Assembly: GCA_003539375.1 (NCBI GenBank)
Contig: DPPH01000056.1
Span: 1-14,298, forward strand
Source of the DNA: Clostridiales bacterium
GTDB taxonomy: Bacteria > Bacillota > Clostridia > Tissierellales > Dethiosulfatibacteraceae
DNA: 14,298 nt
Direction of reading: 5' to 3'
In this document: positions 1 to 7,453 of the stretch, piece by piece
How positions within the stretch are numbered: the stretch's first letter is position 1
How the letters are laid out: every line of letters starts with the position of its first letter
Position numbers and translations under genes: made by a program
Notes under the pieces: model-generated
What the model saw: the letters and a program-made list of their open reading frames with translations, nothing else
Told to the model about the DNA's origin: nothing
The model's database searches: none

Positions 1-1514
1 ATTTCTATGAAGTGAAATTCTTTTTTGCCACTCTTAATATCTTCTAATAACTTAGCCGCATGTTTTGTTCCATGTACTACTGCTATCTTAATTTCTGTCA
101 TTTCTCCGTTTATAGGAAGTTTTACCGAGCCTTCTTTTATATATTCTATTCCTCTAACTCTTTTATATTCAATTTTTTCTAAATCTTTGTCTGTTAAAAT
201 ATCCGCAACTGTTCTTAGTGCTGCTTCCATTACTCCTCCAGTTGCTCCAAATATTACTCCGGCACCAGAGTATTCTCCCATTCCTTTATCAAAATCTTCA
301 TCTTCTAAATCTTGAAATTTAATACCGCTTTGTTTAATCATAGTGCCTAGTTCTCTTGTGGTTAAAGAAAAATCTACGTCTCTTATCCTATCTACTTCCA
401 TTTCAGGTCTTGCAGCTTCGTTTTTCTTTGAAGTACAAGGCATTACTGATACTACAACTATGTCTTTAGGATCAATTCCAGCCTTTTGAGCATAGTATGA
501 CTTAGCTACAGCTCCAAACATCTGCTGCGGTGATTTACATGTTGATAAGTTATCTAAAAATTCAGGATAATTTAATTCACAGTATCTTATCCATCCTGGA
601 GAGCAAGAAGTTATCATTGGGAGTGTTCCACCATTTTGCACTCTATTTAAAAATTCATTACCTTCTTCAATAATAGTTAAATCTGCAGTAAAATTAGTAT
701 CAAATACTTTATCAAAACCTATCCTTCTTAAAGCAGCAACCATTTTACCAGTTACTCTAGTTCCAATAGGGTATCCAAATTCTTCCCCTAAGGAAGCTCT
801 TACAGCAGGTGCAGTCTGCACTATAACATGCTTTTTAGGGTCGTCTAATACTTCCCATACTTCATCAATATTAGATTTTTCTTTTAATGCAGCTACCGGA
901 CAAGCTAGGATACATTGTCCACAGTATATACAAGGAACATTGTCCATTGAAAAGTCAAATGCTGGTGCTATTTCAGTCTCGAAGCCTCTTTCAGTGAAAT
1001 CTAAAATTCCTATACCTTGAATATCTCTACAAGTACTTATACATCTACCACATAGTATGCACTTACTTGAATCTCTTACTATAGCCTTTGATACCTTGTC
1101 AACCTGCCATCTTCTTTGTTCACCCTTATATTTTATATCTTCTATTCCTAGTTCATCGCATAGAGTTTGAAGTTCACAAGTGCCATTTCTAGTACACGAT
1201 AAACATTCCCTGTTGTGGTTAGCTAGTATTAGCTCAAGATTACTTCTTACTGCATTTCTTACTCTTTTGGTGTTTGTTTTAACTTCCATACCATCCTGTA
1301 CCTTTAAAACACAGGAAGTTGGTAAATTTCTCATTTTCTGACCATTTATACTCGCTTCTACAACACATAACCTACATGCTGCCACTTCATTAATATCTTT
1401 TAAGTAGCAAAGTGTAGGAATATCAATTCCTGCTTCTTTTGCTGCCATTAGTACTGTGAAATCTTTAGGTACCTGTACTTTTATATCATTTATCTTAACC
1501 CTTACTTTTTCCAT
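1..1514 (-). CDS. hndD: [FeFe]-hydrogenase catalytic subunit (HndD/HydA type), C-terminus cut by window edge
   Basis: This is the H2-forming or H2-oxidising subunit of a cytoplasmic multimeric [FeFe]-hydrogenase. The frame is open from the ATG at 1514 to the window edge, giving 504 residues; family members are about 570-590, so the last part, including the L3 H-cluster motif, is missing. Visible in order: an N-terminal [2Fe-2S] ferredoxin-like domain (Cys36, 47, 50, 68); a His-Cys3 [4Fe-4S] site (His100, Cys104, 107, 113); two [4Fe-4S] ferredoxin motifs (Cys152/155/158/162 and Cys195/198/201/205); then the H-cluster domain with L1 TSCSPGW (residues 302-308) and L2 MPCTSKKNE starting at Met358. 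L1 has Ser where the common form has a second Cys. The start has a good ribosome site (GGGAAGGTG). It is the last visible gene of the hnd operon, 14 bp after hndC. The family call is certain; the physiological direction is inferred. Confidence 0.96.
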   Translation of the reverse strand, partial: MEKVRVKINDIKVQVPKDFTVLMAAKEAGIDIPTLCYLKDINEVAACRLCVVEASINGQKMRNLPTSCVLKVQDGMEVKTNTKRVRNAVRSNLELILANHNRECLSCTRNGTCELQTLCDELGIEDIKYKGEQRRWQVDKVSKAIVRDSSKCILCGRCISTCRDIQGIGILDFTERGFETEIAPAFDFSMDNVPCIYCGQCILACPVAALKEKSNIDEVWEVLDDPKKHVIVQTAPAVRASLGEEFGYPIGTRVTGKMVAALRRIGFDKVFDTNFTADLTIIEEGNEFLNRVQNGGTLPMITSCSPGWIRYCELNYPEFLDNLSTCKSPQQMFGAVAKSYYAQKAGIDPKDIVVVSVMPCTSKKNEAARPEMEVDRIRDVDFSLTTRELGTMIKQSGIKFQDLEDEDFDKGMGEYSGAGVIFGATGGVMEAALRTVADILTDKDLEKIEYKRVRGIEYIKEGSVKLPINGEMTEIKIAVVHGTKHAAKLLEDIKSGKKEFHFIE

Positions 1515-1528
1515 AATCAACACCTTCC

Positions 1529-3319
1529 CTATTTCTTAATAATAGCATCAAATGGGCAAGCTTCCATACAAGCACCGCACTTGATACATTTATCTTGATC
1601 TATTTCGTGAACTTCTTTAACCTTTCCACTTATTGCATCAACAGAACATACTCTCACACATTTCGTACAACCTCTACAATTGTCAGTGATTTTATAACTA
1701 AGTAGGGCTTGGCATACTCCTGAAGGACAGGTTTTTGAAGTGACATGCGCTTCATATTCATCTCTAAAGTATTTTAAAGTTGATATAACAGGATTTGGTG
1801 CTGTCTGGCCTAGTCCACATAAAGAAGTATTTTTAATAGTTTCTGAAAGTTCTTCTAAGGTATCTAAATCTTCTAAGGTTCCTTTTCCTTCAACTATTTT
1901 ATTGAGAATTTCAAGCATTCTCTTAGTTCCTTCCCTACATGGTGTACACTTACCGCAGGATTCATCAACTGTAAAGTCTAAAAAGAATCTAGCTACATCA
2001 ACCATACAGTTATCTTCATCCATAACTATCATACCACCTGAACCCATCATAGACCCTAGCTCTACTAAAGAATCAAAATCTATTGGAGTTTTTAAATGGT
2101 CTCTAGTGATACATCCTCCTGAAGGTCCACCAGTTTGAACTGCCTTAAACTGCTTACCATCTGGACATCCTCCTCCTATATCGTATATAACTTCTTCTAA
2201 AGTTGTACCCATAGGAATCTCTACAAGACCAGTATTATTAATTTTTCCACCTAAGGCAAAAACTTTAGTTCCTGGTGATTTTTCCGTTCCAAATGATCTA
2301 AACCATTCTGCTCCGTTGTTTATTATCTGTGGTATGTTGGATAGGGTTTCAACGTTATTAATAATAGTTGGTTTTCCCCAAAGACCTTTATTTGCTGGAA
2401 AAGGTGGTTTGTTTCTGGACATTCCTCTTTTCCCTTCAATTGAAGCTATAAGAGCCGTCTCTTCTCCACAAACAAATGCTCCTGCACCTAGTCTAATTTC
2501 TACATCGAAATCAAATCCTGAACCGAATATATCCTTCCCTAATAATCCTTCTTTTTTTGCCTGATCTATAGCTATTTCAAGTCTTTTAACTGCTATAGGA
2601 TATTCCGCCCTTACGTATACATAACCTTTTGTAGCCCCTATTGCATAGCCAGCAATAGCCATTGCTTCTAAAACTGAGTGAGGATCTCCTTCTAATATAC
2701 TCCTATCCATAAAAGCTCCTGGGTCTCCTTCATCTGCATTACATATTATGTACTTTTGGTCTGCTTTATTTGGTGCAGCAAATCCCCATTTTACTCCTGT
2801 TGGGAATCCTCCACCACCTCTTCCTCTTATGCCGGAGTCTTTAACTACCTGTATAACTTCCACAGGAGTCATTTCAGTAAGAGCCTTTCCTAAAGCCATG
2901 TAGCCATCCTTAGCAATATATTCTCTTATATCTTCAGGATTTATTATTCCACAATTTCTTAATGAAACTCTTTTTTGCTTATTGTAAAAGTCTACTTCAC
3001 TTAAGGATTTTATTATATCTTCGTCTATACTGTCTTCATAAAGATATTCTTTAACTAATCTTCCTTTATATAAGTGCTCTTCTACAATCCTATCTACTTT
3101 CTCTACGGTCATTTTATTGTAAAAAGCACCTTCTGGATAAACTACTACAATAGGTCCTTCTTCGCATAATCCAAAACATCCAGTTGATATTACTTGGACT
3201 TCTTTATCTAAACTCATCTCTTCAATTTTGCTTTCAAATTGTTCTTTTATTTTAGCAGAATTTGATGAAGAACATCCTGTTCCTCCACAAACTAAAACCT
3301 GAGATCTAAATATAGCCAT
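1529..3319 (-). CDS. hndC: Hydrogenase diaphorase subunit HndC/HydB (NuoF-like, FMN- and NAD(P)-binding)
   Basis: This flavoprotein subunit exchanges electrons between NAD(P)H and the Fe-S chain of the hydrogenase, and in bifurcating enzymes it is thought to host the bifurcation site. Its 596 residues show the full HndC/HydB layout. An N-terminal thioredoxin-like [2Fe-2S] domain has Cys11, 16, 48 and 52. The NuoF core has the FMN/NADH signature RGRGGGGFPTG (from 165), NADEGDPGAFMDR (194-206) and GAGAFVCGEETAL (278-290). The NuoF C-terminal [4Fe-4S] site is CGKCTPC (Cys455, 458, 461) plus Cys501. Two ferredoxin-type [4Fe-4S] motifs end the protein (Cys548/551/554/558 and Cys578/581/584/588). 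A CPSGVC pair at 531-536 lies in the linker. The ATG has an AAGGAG site. It lies 11 bp after hndB and 14 bp before hndD. Whether NAD or NADP is used cannot be read from the sequence. Confidence 0.96.
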   Translation of the reverse strand: MAIFRSQVLVCGGTGCSSSNSAKIKEQFESKIEEMSLDKEVQVISTGCFGLCEEGPIVVVYPEGAFYNKMTVEKVDRIVEEHLYKGRLVKEYLYEDSIDEDIIKSLSEVDFYNKQKRVSLRNCGIINPEDIREYIAKDGYMALGKALTEMTPVEVIQVVKDSGIRGRGGGGFPTGVKWGFAAPNKADQKYIICNADEGDPGAFMDRSILEGDPHSVLEAMAIAGYAIGATKGYVYVRAEYPIAVKRLEIAIDQAKKEGLLGKDIFGSGFDFDVEIRLGAGAFVCGEETALIASIEGKRGMSRNKPPFPANKGLWGKPTIINNVETLSNIPQIINNGAEWFRSFGTEKSPGTKVFALGGKINNTGLVEIPMGTTLEEVIYDIGGGCPDGKQFKAVQTGGPSGGCITRDHLKTPIDFDSLVELGSMMGSGGMIVMDEDNCMVDVARFFLDFTVDESCGKCTPCREGTKRMLEILNKIVEGKGTLEDLDTLEELSETIKNTSLCGLGQTAPNPVISTLKYFRDEYEAHVTSKTCPSGVCQALLSYKITDNCRGCTKCVRVCSVDAISGKVKEVHEIDQDKCIKCGACMEACPFDAIIKK

Positions 3320-3330
3320 CTTAACACTCC

Positions 3331-3705
3331 TTATTTTCGTTTTTCTTCAGAACCAATGGTATATTCATTAACTACATTTCCATTAATTATATGTTCTGAA
3401 ATAATCCTTTTTGCTTTCCTACTATCTACAAATATATATGTAACCTTCTCTTCTCCAGGTTTATAAACTTCTACAATTGGTTCATATCTACATATACCTA
3501 TGCATCCAGTTTGAACTACCTGTACATCATTTAAGTTGTTTTTATCCACTTCTTCTATTAGTGTTTGTAGTACCGGTCTTGCACCAGCAGATATCCCGCA
3601 GGTAGCCATTCCAACCACTATTCTAATTTTCTTATTAGTATCTCTCATTTCTAAATTTTTCTTGGATTCATCTCTTAATTTTTTTAATTCTTCTAAAGAT
3701 TTCAT
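3331..3705 (-). CDS. hndB: Hydrogenase small subunit HndB, thioredoxin-like [2Fe-2S] protein
   Basis: This 124-residue protein matches HndB, the small accessory subunit that separates four-gene Hnd hydrogenases from three-gene HydABC ones. A charged N-terminal helix (residues 1-26) precedes a thioredoxin-like ferredoxin fold. The cluster-binding part shows MATCGISAGARPV (Cys36) and QTGCIGIC (Cys68, Cys72). The C-x4-C pair seen in related domains is incomplete: Gly41 stands where the second Cys would be, so only three Cys are available, as I recall for other HndB proteins. The start has a strong AGGAGG site. It lies 14 bp after hndA and 11 bp before hndC, so co-translation in a fixed ratio is likely. 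Its exact electron-transfer role is not settled by sequence; a structural or modulating role is possible. Confidence 0.9.
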   Translation of the reverse strand: MKSLEELKKLRDESKKNLEMRDTNKKIRIVVGMATCGISAGARPVLQTLIEEVDKNNLNDVQVVQTGCIGICRYEPIVEVYKPGEEKVTYIFVDSRKAKRIISEHIINGNVVNEYTIGSEEKRK

Positions 3706-3719
3706 ATTAACCTCCTGCC

Positions 3720-4205
3720 TTATTTATACTTAGCTAAAATTTTTGGTACGTCATCTGGAGTTATTTTCCCGTATACATCTTCACCTATCATTATTACAGG
3801 TGCTAACCCGCAGCATCCTAAACATCTAGTAGCATCTAAGGTAAATAATTCATCCTTAGTGGTTTCCCCTTCTTCTACATATAGTTCCTTTTTTAATTTA
3901 TCCAGTATTAACTGGGCGTTTTTTACATAACAAGCAGTACCCATACATACTGAAATTACATATTTTCCCTTTTTAGTTAATGAGAATTGAGTATAAAAAG
4001 TTGCAACTCCATATATTTCAGCCATTGGGGTCTTAGTTTCCTCGGATATAAATTTTTGTACCTCAATTGGTAAGTATCCAAATAGTTTTTGTGCCTTGTG
4101 TAACGTTTGCATCAAAATACCTTTCTCTCCTTTATGCTCTTCTATGTAGGTTTTTAATTCTTTAAAGTTTTCCTGGTTTTCCTTTAAATTCATAGTTTTT
4201 TGCAC
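3720..4205 (-). CDS. hndA: Hydrogenase subunit HndA/HydC (NuoE-like [2Fe-2S] protein), GTG start
   Basis: This is the NuoE/24-kDa-like subunit that carries one [2Fe-2S] cluster and docks on the NuoF-like HndC. Its 161 residues have the family length. An N-terminal helical domain (about 15-75, with GYLPIEVQ and YGVATFY) is followed by the thioredoxin-like cluster domain with CMGTAC (Cys87, Cys92) and CLGCCGLAPV (Cys128, Cys132; Cys131 is an extra neighbour). I prefer the GTG at 4205: AGGAGG stands 7 bases upstream, whereas the in-frame ATG four codons later would have a 19-base spacer. It is the first gene of the hnd operon and follows a perfect consensus promoter. The order NuoE-like, HndB, NuoF-like, HydA-like matches the hndABCD operon of Desulfovibrio fructosovorans. 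Confidence 0.95.
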   Translation of the reverse strand: MQKTMNLKENQENFKELKTYIEEHKGEKGILMQTLHKAQKLFGYLPIEVQKFISEETKTPMAEIYGVATFYTQFSLTKKGKYVISVCMGTACYVKNAQLILDKLKKELYVEEGETTKDELFTLDATRCLGCCGLAPVIMIGEDVYGKITPDDVPKILAKYK

Positions 4206-4235
4206 TTTTTAACCTCCTATTTTATATAAAAATAA

Positions 4236-4271
4236 ATAATAACCGAATTTTTTCATTACTTCGGTTATTAT
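4236..4271 (-). terminator. Hairpin after parB; its 5' arm overlaps the hnd -10 region
   Basis: A perfect 12-bp inverted repeat (ATAATAACCGAA at 4236-4247 on the plus strand, its complement at 4260-4271) encloses a 12-base loop. In the minus-strand transcript it is followed by UUAUUUUUAU, which fits an intrinsic terminator for the parB operon. Only four of the 12 pairs are G-C, so it may be moderate in strength. Because the repeat spans the hnd -10 and start region, it could also be an operator. Confidence 0.65.
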
Positions 4272-4295
4272 ACTTTATTGTTATTGTTTTGTCAA
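4267..4295 (-). promoter_or_regulatory. Consensus sigma-A promoter of the hnd operon
   Basis: On the minus strand a perfect TTGACA (4295-4290) is followed by exactly 17 bases and a perfect TATAAT (4272-4267). The -35 begins at the base right after the parB stop codon TAA. Transcription should start near 4260, about 55 bases upstream of hndA. No clear Rex-type operator (TTGTTAA-N4-TTAACAA) was seen. Confidence 0.87.
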
Positions 4296-5153
4296 TTACT
4301 TATTAGGGTTATTTATCAAAATTTTGTAAATATTTTCCAACTGGTCATCGTCGCTAAAAAATATTTCTATCTTCTTTTTTTTACCTTTATTTTTTATCTT
4401 AATATCAGTATTTAAAGCACTTTGAAGTTCTTCTTCTAGATTTAGTATATAGGGCTCTTTAACTGGTATTTTCTTGCTTTTAGCTGGTTCATTTTTTAAG
4501 TTTTTAACTATTTTTTCCAGTTCTCTAACTGATAATTTTTCCTTTACTATTCTATTTAGTAGCTGATATTGTCTATTTTCTGACAATCCCACAAGTATTT
4601 TACCATGTCCTTGACTAATTTCTCCTGTTTTTATCTTCTCTTTAACCCTGTCTGATAGTTTTAGAAGCCTTAATATATTAGTAACGTAAACCCTACTTTT
4701 CCCTACTATTTGTGATAGTTCTTCCTGGGTGAGATCATATCTTTCAATTAGGAGTTCGTATGCTACTCCCTCATCAATAGGATTAAGATCTTCTCTTTGA
4801 ATATTCTCTATTAATGCTATCTCTGTCTGACTTTTATTATCTAAATCTCTTACAATAGCTGAAATTTTATCCATTCCAAGCTCAATACAAGCTCTCCATC
4901 TTCTTTCTCCGGCTATTAGCTGATAATTGTCTTCTACTTTTTTCACTATTACCGGTTGAATCAGGCCGTGTTCTTTTATTGAATCAGCCAGTTCTTGAAT
5001 TTTCTCATTATCAAAGGTCTTACGTGGTTGGTTTGGGTTAGGTTCTATTAAATTTAAATCTATTTCTACAATGTTGTTGTCATCTGCTTTATTTAAATCC
5101 TCACTAATTAATGCAGATAGTCCTTTACCTAAAGCTTTTCTCTTTTTAGACAT
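4296..5153 (-). CDS. parB: Chromosome-partitioning CTPase ParB (Spo0J)
   Basis: ParB binds parS sites near the origin, slides along DNA as a CTP-dependent clamp, and loads SMC condensin. Its 285 residues are normal for the family. The N-terminus KALGKGLSALI (6-16) is the Arg/Lys-rich ParA-contact segment. CTP-binding motifs follow: GERRWRA (82-88) and ENIQREDLNP (116-125). A helix-turn-helix (about 141-164, LTQEELSQIVGKS) and a Lys-rich C-terminal dimerisation part complete it. The ATG at 5153 has a GAGGGGG site and lies 11 bp after parA. It is the last gene of the mnmE-parB run, and a hairpin follows it. It is told from its neighbour Noc by the KALGKGLSAL leader. No parS 16-mer was seen in this window. 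Confidence 0.96.
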   Translation of the reverse strand: MSKKRKALGKGLSALISEDLNKADDNNIVEIDLNLIEPNPNQPRKTFDNEKIQELADSIKEHGLIQPVIVKKVEDNYQLIAGERRWRACIELGMDKISAIVRDLDNKSQTEIALIENIQREDLNPIDEGVAYELLIERYDLTQEELSQIVGKSRVYVTNILRLLKLSDRVKEKIKTGEISQGHGKILVGLSENRQYQLLNRIVKEKLSVRELEKIVKNLKNEPAKSKKIPVKEPYILNLEEELQSALNTDIKIKNKGKKKKIEIFFSDDDQLENIYKILINNPNK

Positions 5154-5164
5154 AAATACCCCCT

Positions 5165-5926
5165 CTAATTTCTTTTCAAAAATTCTTCAGCTAAACTTTC
5201 ATATGCTTTAGAACCTTTTGATTTATTATCGTAGTCAAACACAGACATTCCGTAGCTTGGAGCTTCTGCAAGGGTAACATTTCTTGGTATAATGGATGTA
5301 AAAACTTTGTTTTTAAAGTATTTTTTAACTTCTTCTACTACCTGTATGGATAAATTTGTCCTTCCATCAAACATATTAAGTACTATACCTTCAATCTCTA
5401 AGGAAGGATTTAAGGTTCTTTTTACCAATTTAACCGTATTTACTAACTGACTCACACCTTCTAAAGCATAGTATTCGCATTGTATAGGTATGATTACAGA
5501 ATCTGCTGCTGTAAGTGCATTTATAGATAGTAAACCTAAGGATGGTGGGCAATCTATAAATATATAATCATAATTATCCTTTATTGTAACTAATTTTTTT
5601 CTCAAGGTGTTTTCTCTGTATTTAGATTTTGTAAGCTCTATCTCTGCACCAGCAAGTTCTATATTAGCTGGAATCACATCTAGATTTTCTTTATCAGTTT
5701 TTAATATTACTTCCTCTAGGTCCATTTCATTCATAATACAATCGTATATAGTGTATTCTACCTTGTCTTTGTCAATTCCAAAACCACTGGTAGAATTCCC
5801 CTGGGGATCAATATCAATAGTCAGTATTTTTTTATTTTTTTCAGCTAATATCGCTGATAGATTAACATTTGTTGTAGTTTTTCCTACTCCACCTTTTTGA
5901 TTGAAAATCGTTACTATTTTGCCCAT
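5165..5926 (-). CDS. parA: Chromosome-partitioning ATPase ParA (Soj)
   Basis: ParA is a DNA-binding deviant-Walker ATPase that works with ParB in origin segregation; in Bacillus, Soj also regulates DnaA. The 253 residues match chromosomal Soj. Visible motifs are the deviant Walker A KGGVGKTT (11-18, with the signature Lys at 11), Asp40-Pro41 in DIDPQGN, and DCPPSLG (125-131) as Walker B. The segment IIPRNVTLAEAPSYG near the C-terminus is a family hallmark and includes surface basic residues used for DNA binding. The start ATG has AAGGTGGAG upstream. It lies 10 bp after noc and 11 bp before parB, so co-transcription is near certain. Closeness to oriC favours chromosomal Soj over a plasmid ParA. 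Confidence 0.97.
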   Translation of the reverse strand: MGKIVTIFNQKGGVGKTTTNVNLSAILAEKNKKILTIDIDPQGNSTSGFGIDKDKVEYTIYDCIMNEMDLEEVILKTDKENLDVIPANIELAGAEIELTKSKYRENTLRKKLVTIKDNYDYIFIDCPPSLGLLSINALTAADSVIIPIQCEYYALEGVSQLVNTVKLVKRTLNPSLEIEGIVLNMFDGRTNLSIQVVEEVKKYFKNKVFTSIIPRNVTLAEAPSYGMSVFDYDNKSKGSKAYESLAEEFLKRN

Positions 5927-5936
5927 AGCTCCACCT

Positions 5937-6728
5937 TTATAAATTATTTTTAGGAATTTTTACCCTTACTTCAATATAATCATCTTTTTCTTTTTCTTCG
6001 AATTTTGCCTTTATTCCAGTCTTTAATATTTCATTATAAGCATTTTTTATAGTATTAATATATATTTTATAGTTTATAAAATTTCTAATACTTTGTTTGC
6101 TTGATTTAGTATCTTCTTTTAATTTTTCTTTTAAAGAATCTATTAATTTTTCAGTATCTTTAACATTTAGATTTTTTTCTATAATTTTATATAATACTTC
6201 TTCTAAAACTTCCTCGTCTTTAATTTTTAGAAGGGCTCTACCGTGTCTTTCTGTAAGGTCATTTGCTATAAGTTTATCTTTAATGCTTTCCGGTAGTTTT
6301 AAAATTCTTAGCTTATTTGCTATAGTAGATTGTTTTTTTCCTATTTTCCCGGCTAAATCTTCTTGAGTCAGACCAAATTTTTCCATTATCTGTGAATAGG
6401 CTTTTGCCTCTTCTATAAAATTTAAATCTTCTCTTTGTATATTTTCTATTAAAGCAATATTAGCAGAATCATTTTCTTCAATTTCTACTACAATAGATGG
6501 TATTTTTGTGAGTCCAGCCATTTTTGCAGCTTTAAATCTTCTTTCTCCAGCTATTATTTCAAATTTTTCATCTTCTAATTTTCTTACAGATATCGGTTGA
6601 ATGATTCCATAAGAGTCTATAGAATCTTTTAATTCAATAAGTGATTCCTTATTGAAAACTTCTCTTGGTTGATATCTGTTTGGTATGATTTTTTCTACGT
6701 CTATTTTAATTATTTCTTTATTATCCAT
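5937..6728 (-). CDS. noc: Nucleoid occlusion protein Noc-like ParB paralogue, without the N-terminal membrane helix
   Basis: Noc is a ParB-derived CTPase that binds dispersed sites and keeps FtsZ from dividing over the nucleoid. The 263-residue protein has IPNRYQPR (15-22), GERRFKAAK, ENIQREDLN-FIEEA and a helix-turn-helix LTQEDLAGKIGKKQSTIANKL. TERHGRALL and a C-terminal EVRVKIPK ending resemble Bacillus Noc and not ParB. Its position directly after rsmG is the usual noc locus. It starts at MDNKEIIKIDV, so the roughly 10-residue amphipathic membrane-targeting helix of Bacillus Noc is absent. A TAA codon sits immediately upstream in frame, which excludes a longer N-terminus. The Shine-Dalgarno TAGGAG contains the rsmG stop codon. 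Membrane-linked occlusion is therefore doubtful; it might act as a second ParB. Confidence 0.85.
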   Translation of the reverse strand: MDNKEIIKIDVEKIIPNRYQPREVFNKESLIELKDSIDSYGIIQPISVRKLEDEKFEIIAGERRFKAAKMAGLTKIPSIVVEIEENDSANIALIENIQREDLNFIEEAKAYSQIMEKFGLTQEDLAGKIGKKQSTIANKLRILKLPESIKDKLIANDLTERHGRALLKIKDEEVLEEVLYKIIEKNLNVKDTEKLIDSLKEKLKEDTKSSKQSIRNFINYKIYINTIKNAYNEILKTGIKAKFEEKEKDDYIEVRVKIPKNNL

Positions 6729-6736
6729 TTAATCTC

Positions 6737-7453
6737 CTATAGTGGTTTTTTATTTGGTGTCCCCGGTCTTCTTGGATATTTTTTTGGTGTTGATTTGATT
6801 TTTTTCACTACTATTAAACTTCTAAAAATATCACTTTTCGGTAAATAGTATTCTTTTAAATCAATTATTTCTCCACCCAATAATTTTAATGAATTTTTGC
6901 TACTTTTTATTTCTTCATTGAAATTAGAACCTTTAAAGGCTATAAAAAAGCCACCTTTTTTTATAAAGGGCATCACATATTCAAGCAATACATTTAAAGA
7001 AGCTACGGCCCTAGAAAACCCGTAATCGTACTTTTCTCTAAAGTTTGCATTTTGACCAAATTCTTCAGCTCTTCCGTGAATGCAGGTAACATTATCTAAT
7101 TTCAGTTCTTTTACTACTTCTTCAAGAAATTTAATTCTTTTATTTAAAGAGTCTAAGAGTGTTATATCCATGCTGTTATCCAGTATCTTTAAAGGTATGC
7201 CGGGAAATCCTCCCCCCGTACCTATATCTACACTTTTTGCACCTTCTTTAATTATAACATACTTTTTTATAATTACACTATCAATGAAGTGTTTTAGATA
7301 TATCTCTTCATCACTGTCTATAGCTGTAATATTTATTTTTTTATTCCATTCCTGAATTAAACTCTTATATTTTTCAAATTTTAATATTGTATCATCGCTG
7401 TAGTTAATTTCAATTTTATCTAAAAGTTTGGGAAATTCATTTTTTATACTCAT
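6737..7453 (-). CDS. rsmG: 16S rRNA (guanine-527-N7)-methyltransferase RsmG (GidB)
   Basis: RsmG transfers methyl from S-adenosylmethionine to N7 of G527 (E. coli numbering) in the 530 loop of 16S rRNA; its loss gives low-level streptomycin resistance in several bacteria. The 238 residues show NITAI (41-45), YLKHFIDS (52-59), the SAM-binding loop VDIGTGGGFPGIPL (75-88), and the family C-terminus KKYPRRPGTPNKKPL. The start at 7453 overlaps the end of mnmG by 17 bases, and no strong ribosome site is seen (GGAG is about 13 bases upstream), so translational coupling to mnmG is likely. The stop is 8 bp before noc. Length and motifs look intact. Confidence 0.96.
   Translation of the reverse strand: MSIKNEFPKLLDKIEINYSDDTILKFEKYKSLIQEWNKKINITAIDSDEEIYLKHFIDSVIIKKYVIIKEGAKSVDIGTGGGFPGIPLKILDNSMDITLLDSLNKRIKFLEEVVKELKLDNVTCIHGRAEEFGQNANFREKYDYGFSRAVASLNVLLEYVMPFIKKGGFFIAFKGSNFNEEIKSSKNSLKLLGGEIIDLKEYYLPKSDIFRSLIVVKKIKSTPKKYPRRPGTPNKKPL

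Noticed and set aside
25..315. Plus-strand open frame of 96 codons at the left edge
   Set aside because: It is antisense to the H-cluster domain of hndD, whose frame is unbroken and fully conserved here.
3542..3550. TTATCCACT, one mismatch from a DnaA box, in hndB; also TTTTCCACA at 13445 in the NMO-like gene
   Set aside because: Single isolated near-matches inside coding sequence are expected by chance in AT-rich DNA; only the paired perfect copies at the right edge are credible.
4273..4295. Possible Rex operator in the hnd promoter (TTGTTATTG and TTTTGTCAA pieces)
   Set aside because: The palindrome TTGTTAA-N4-TTAACAA is not formed; the matches are explained by the -35 box and AT richness.
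6344..6359. A Noc-site-like sequence (TTTTCCCGGCTAAA) inside noc
   Set aside because: Only about 10 of 14 positions match ATTTCCCGGGAAAT and the palindrome is broken on one side; it encodes conserved residues of the helix-turn-helix region.
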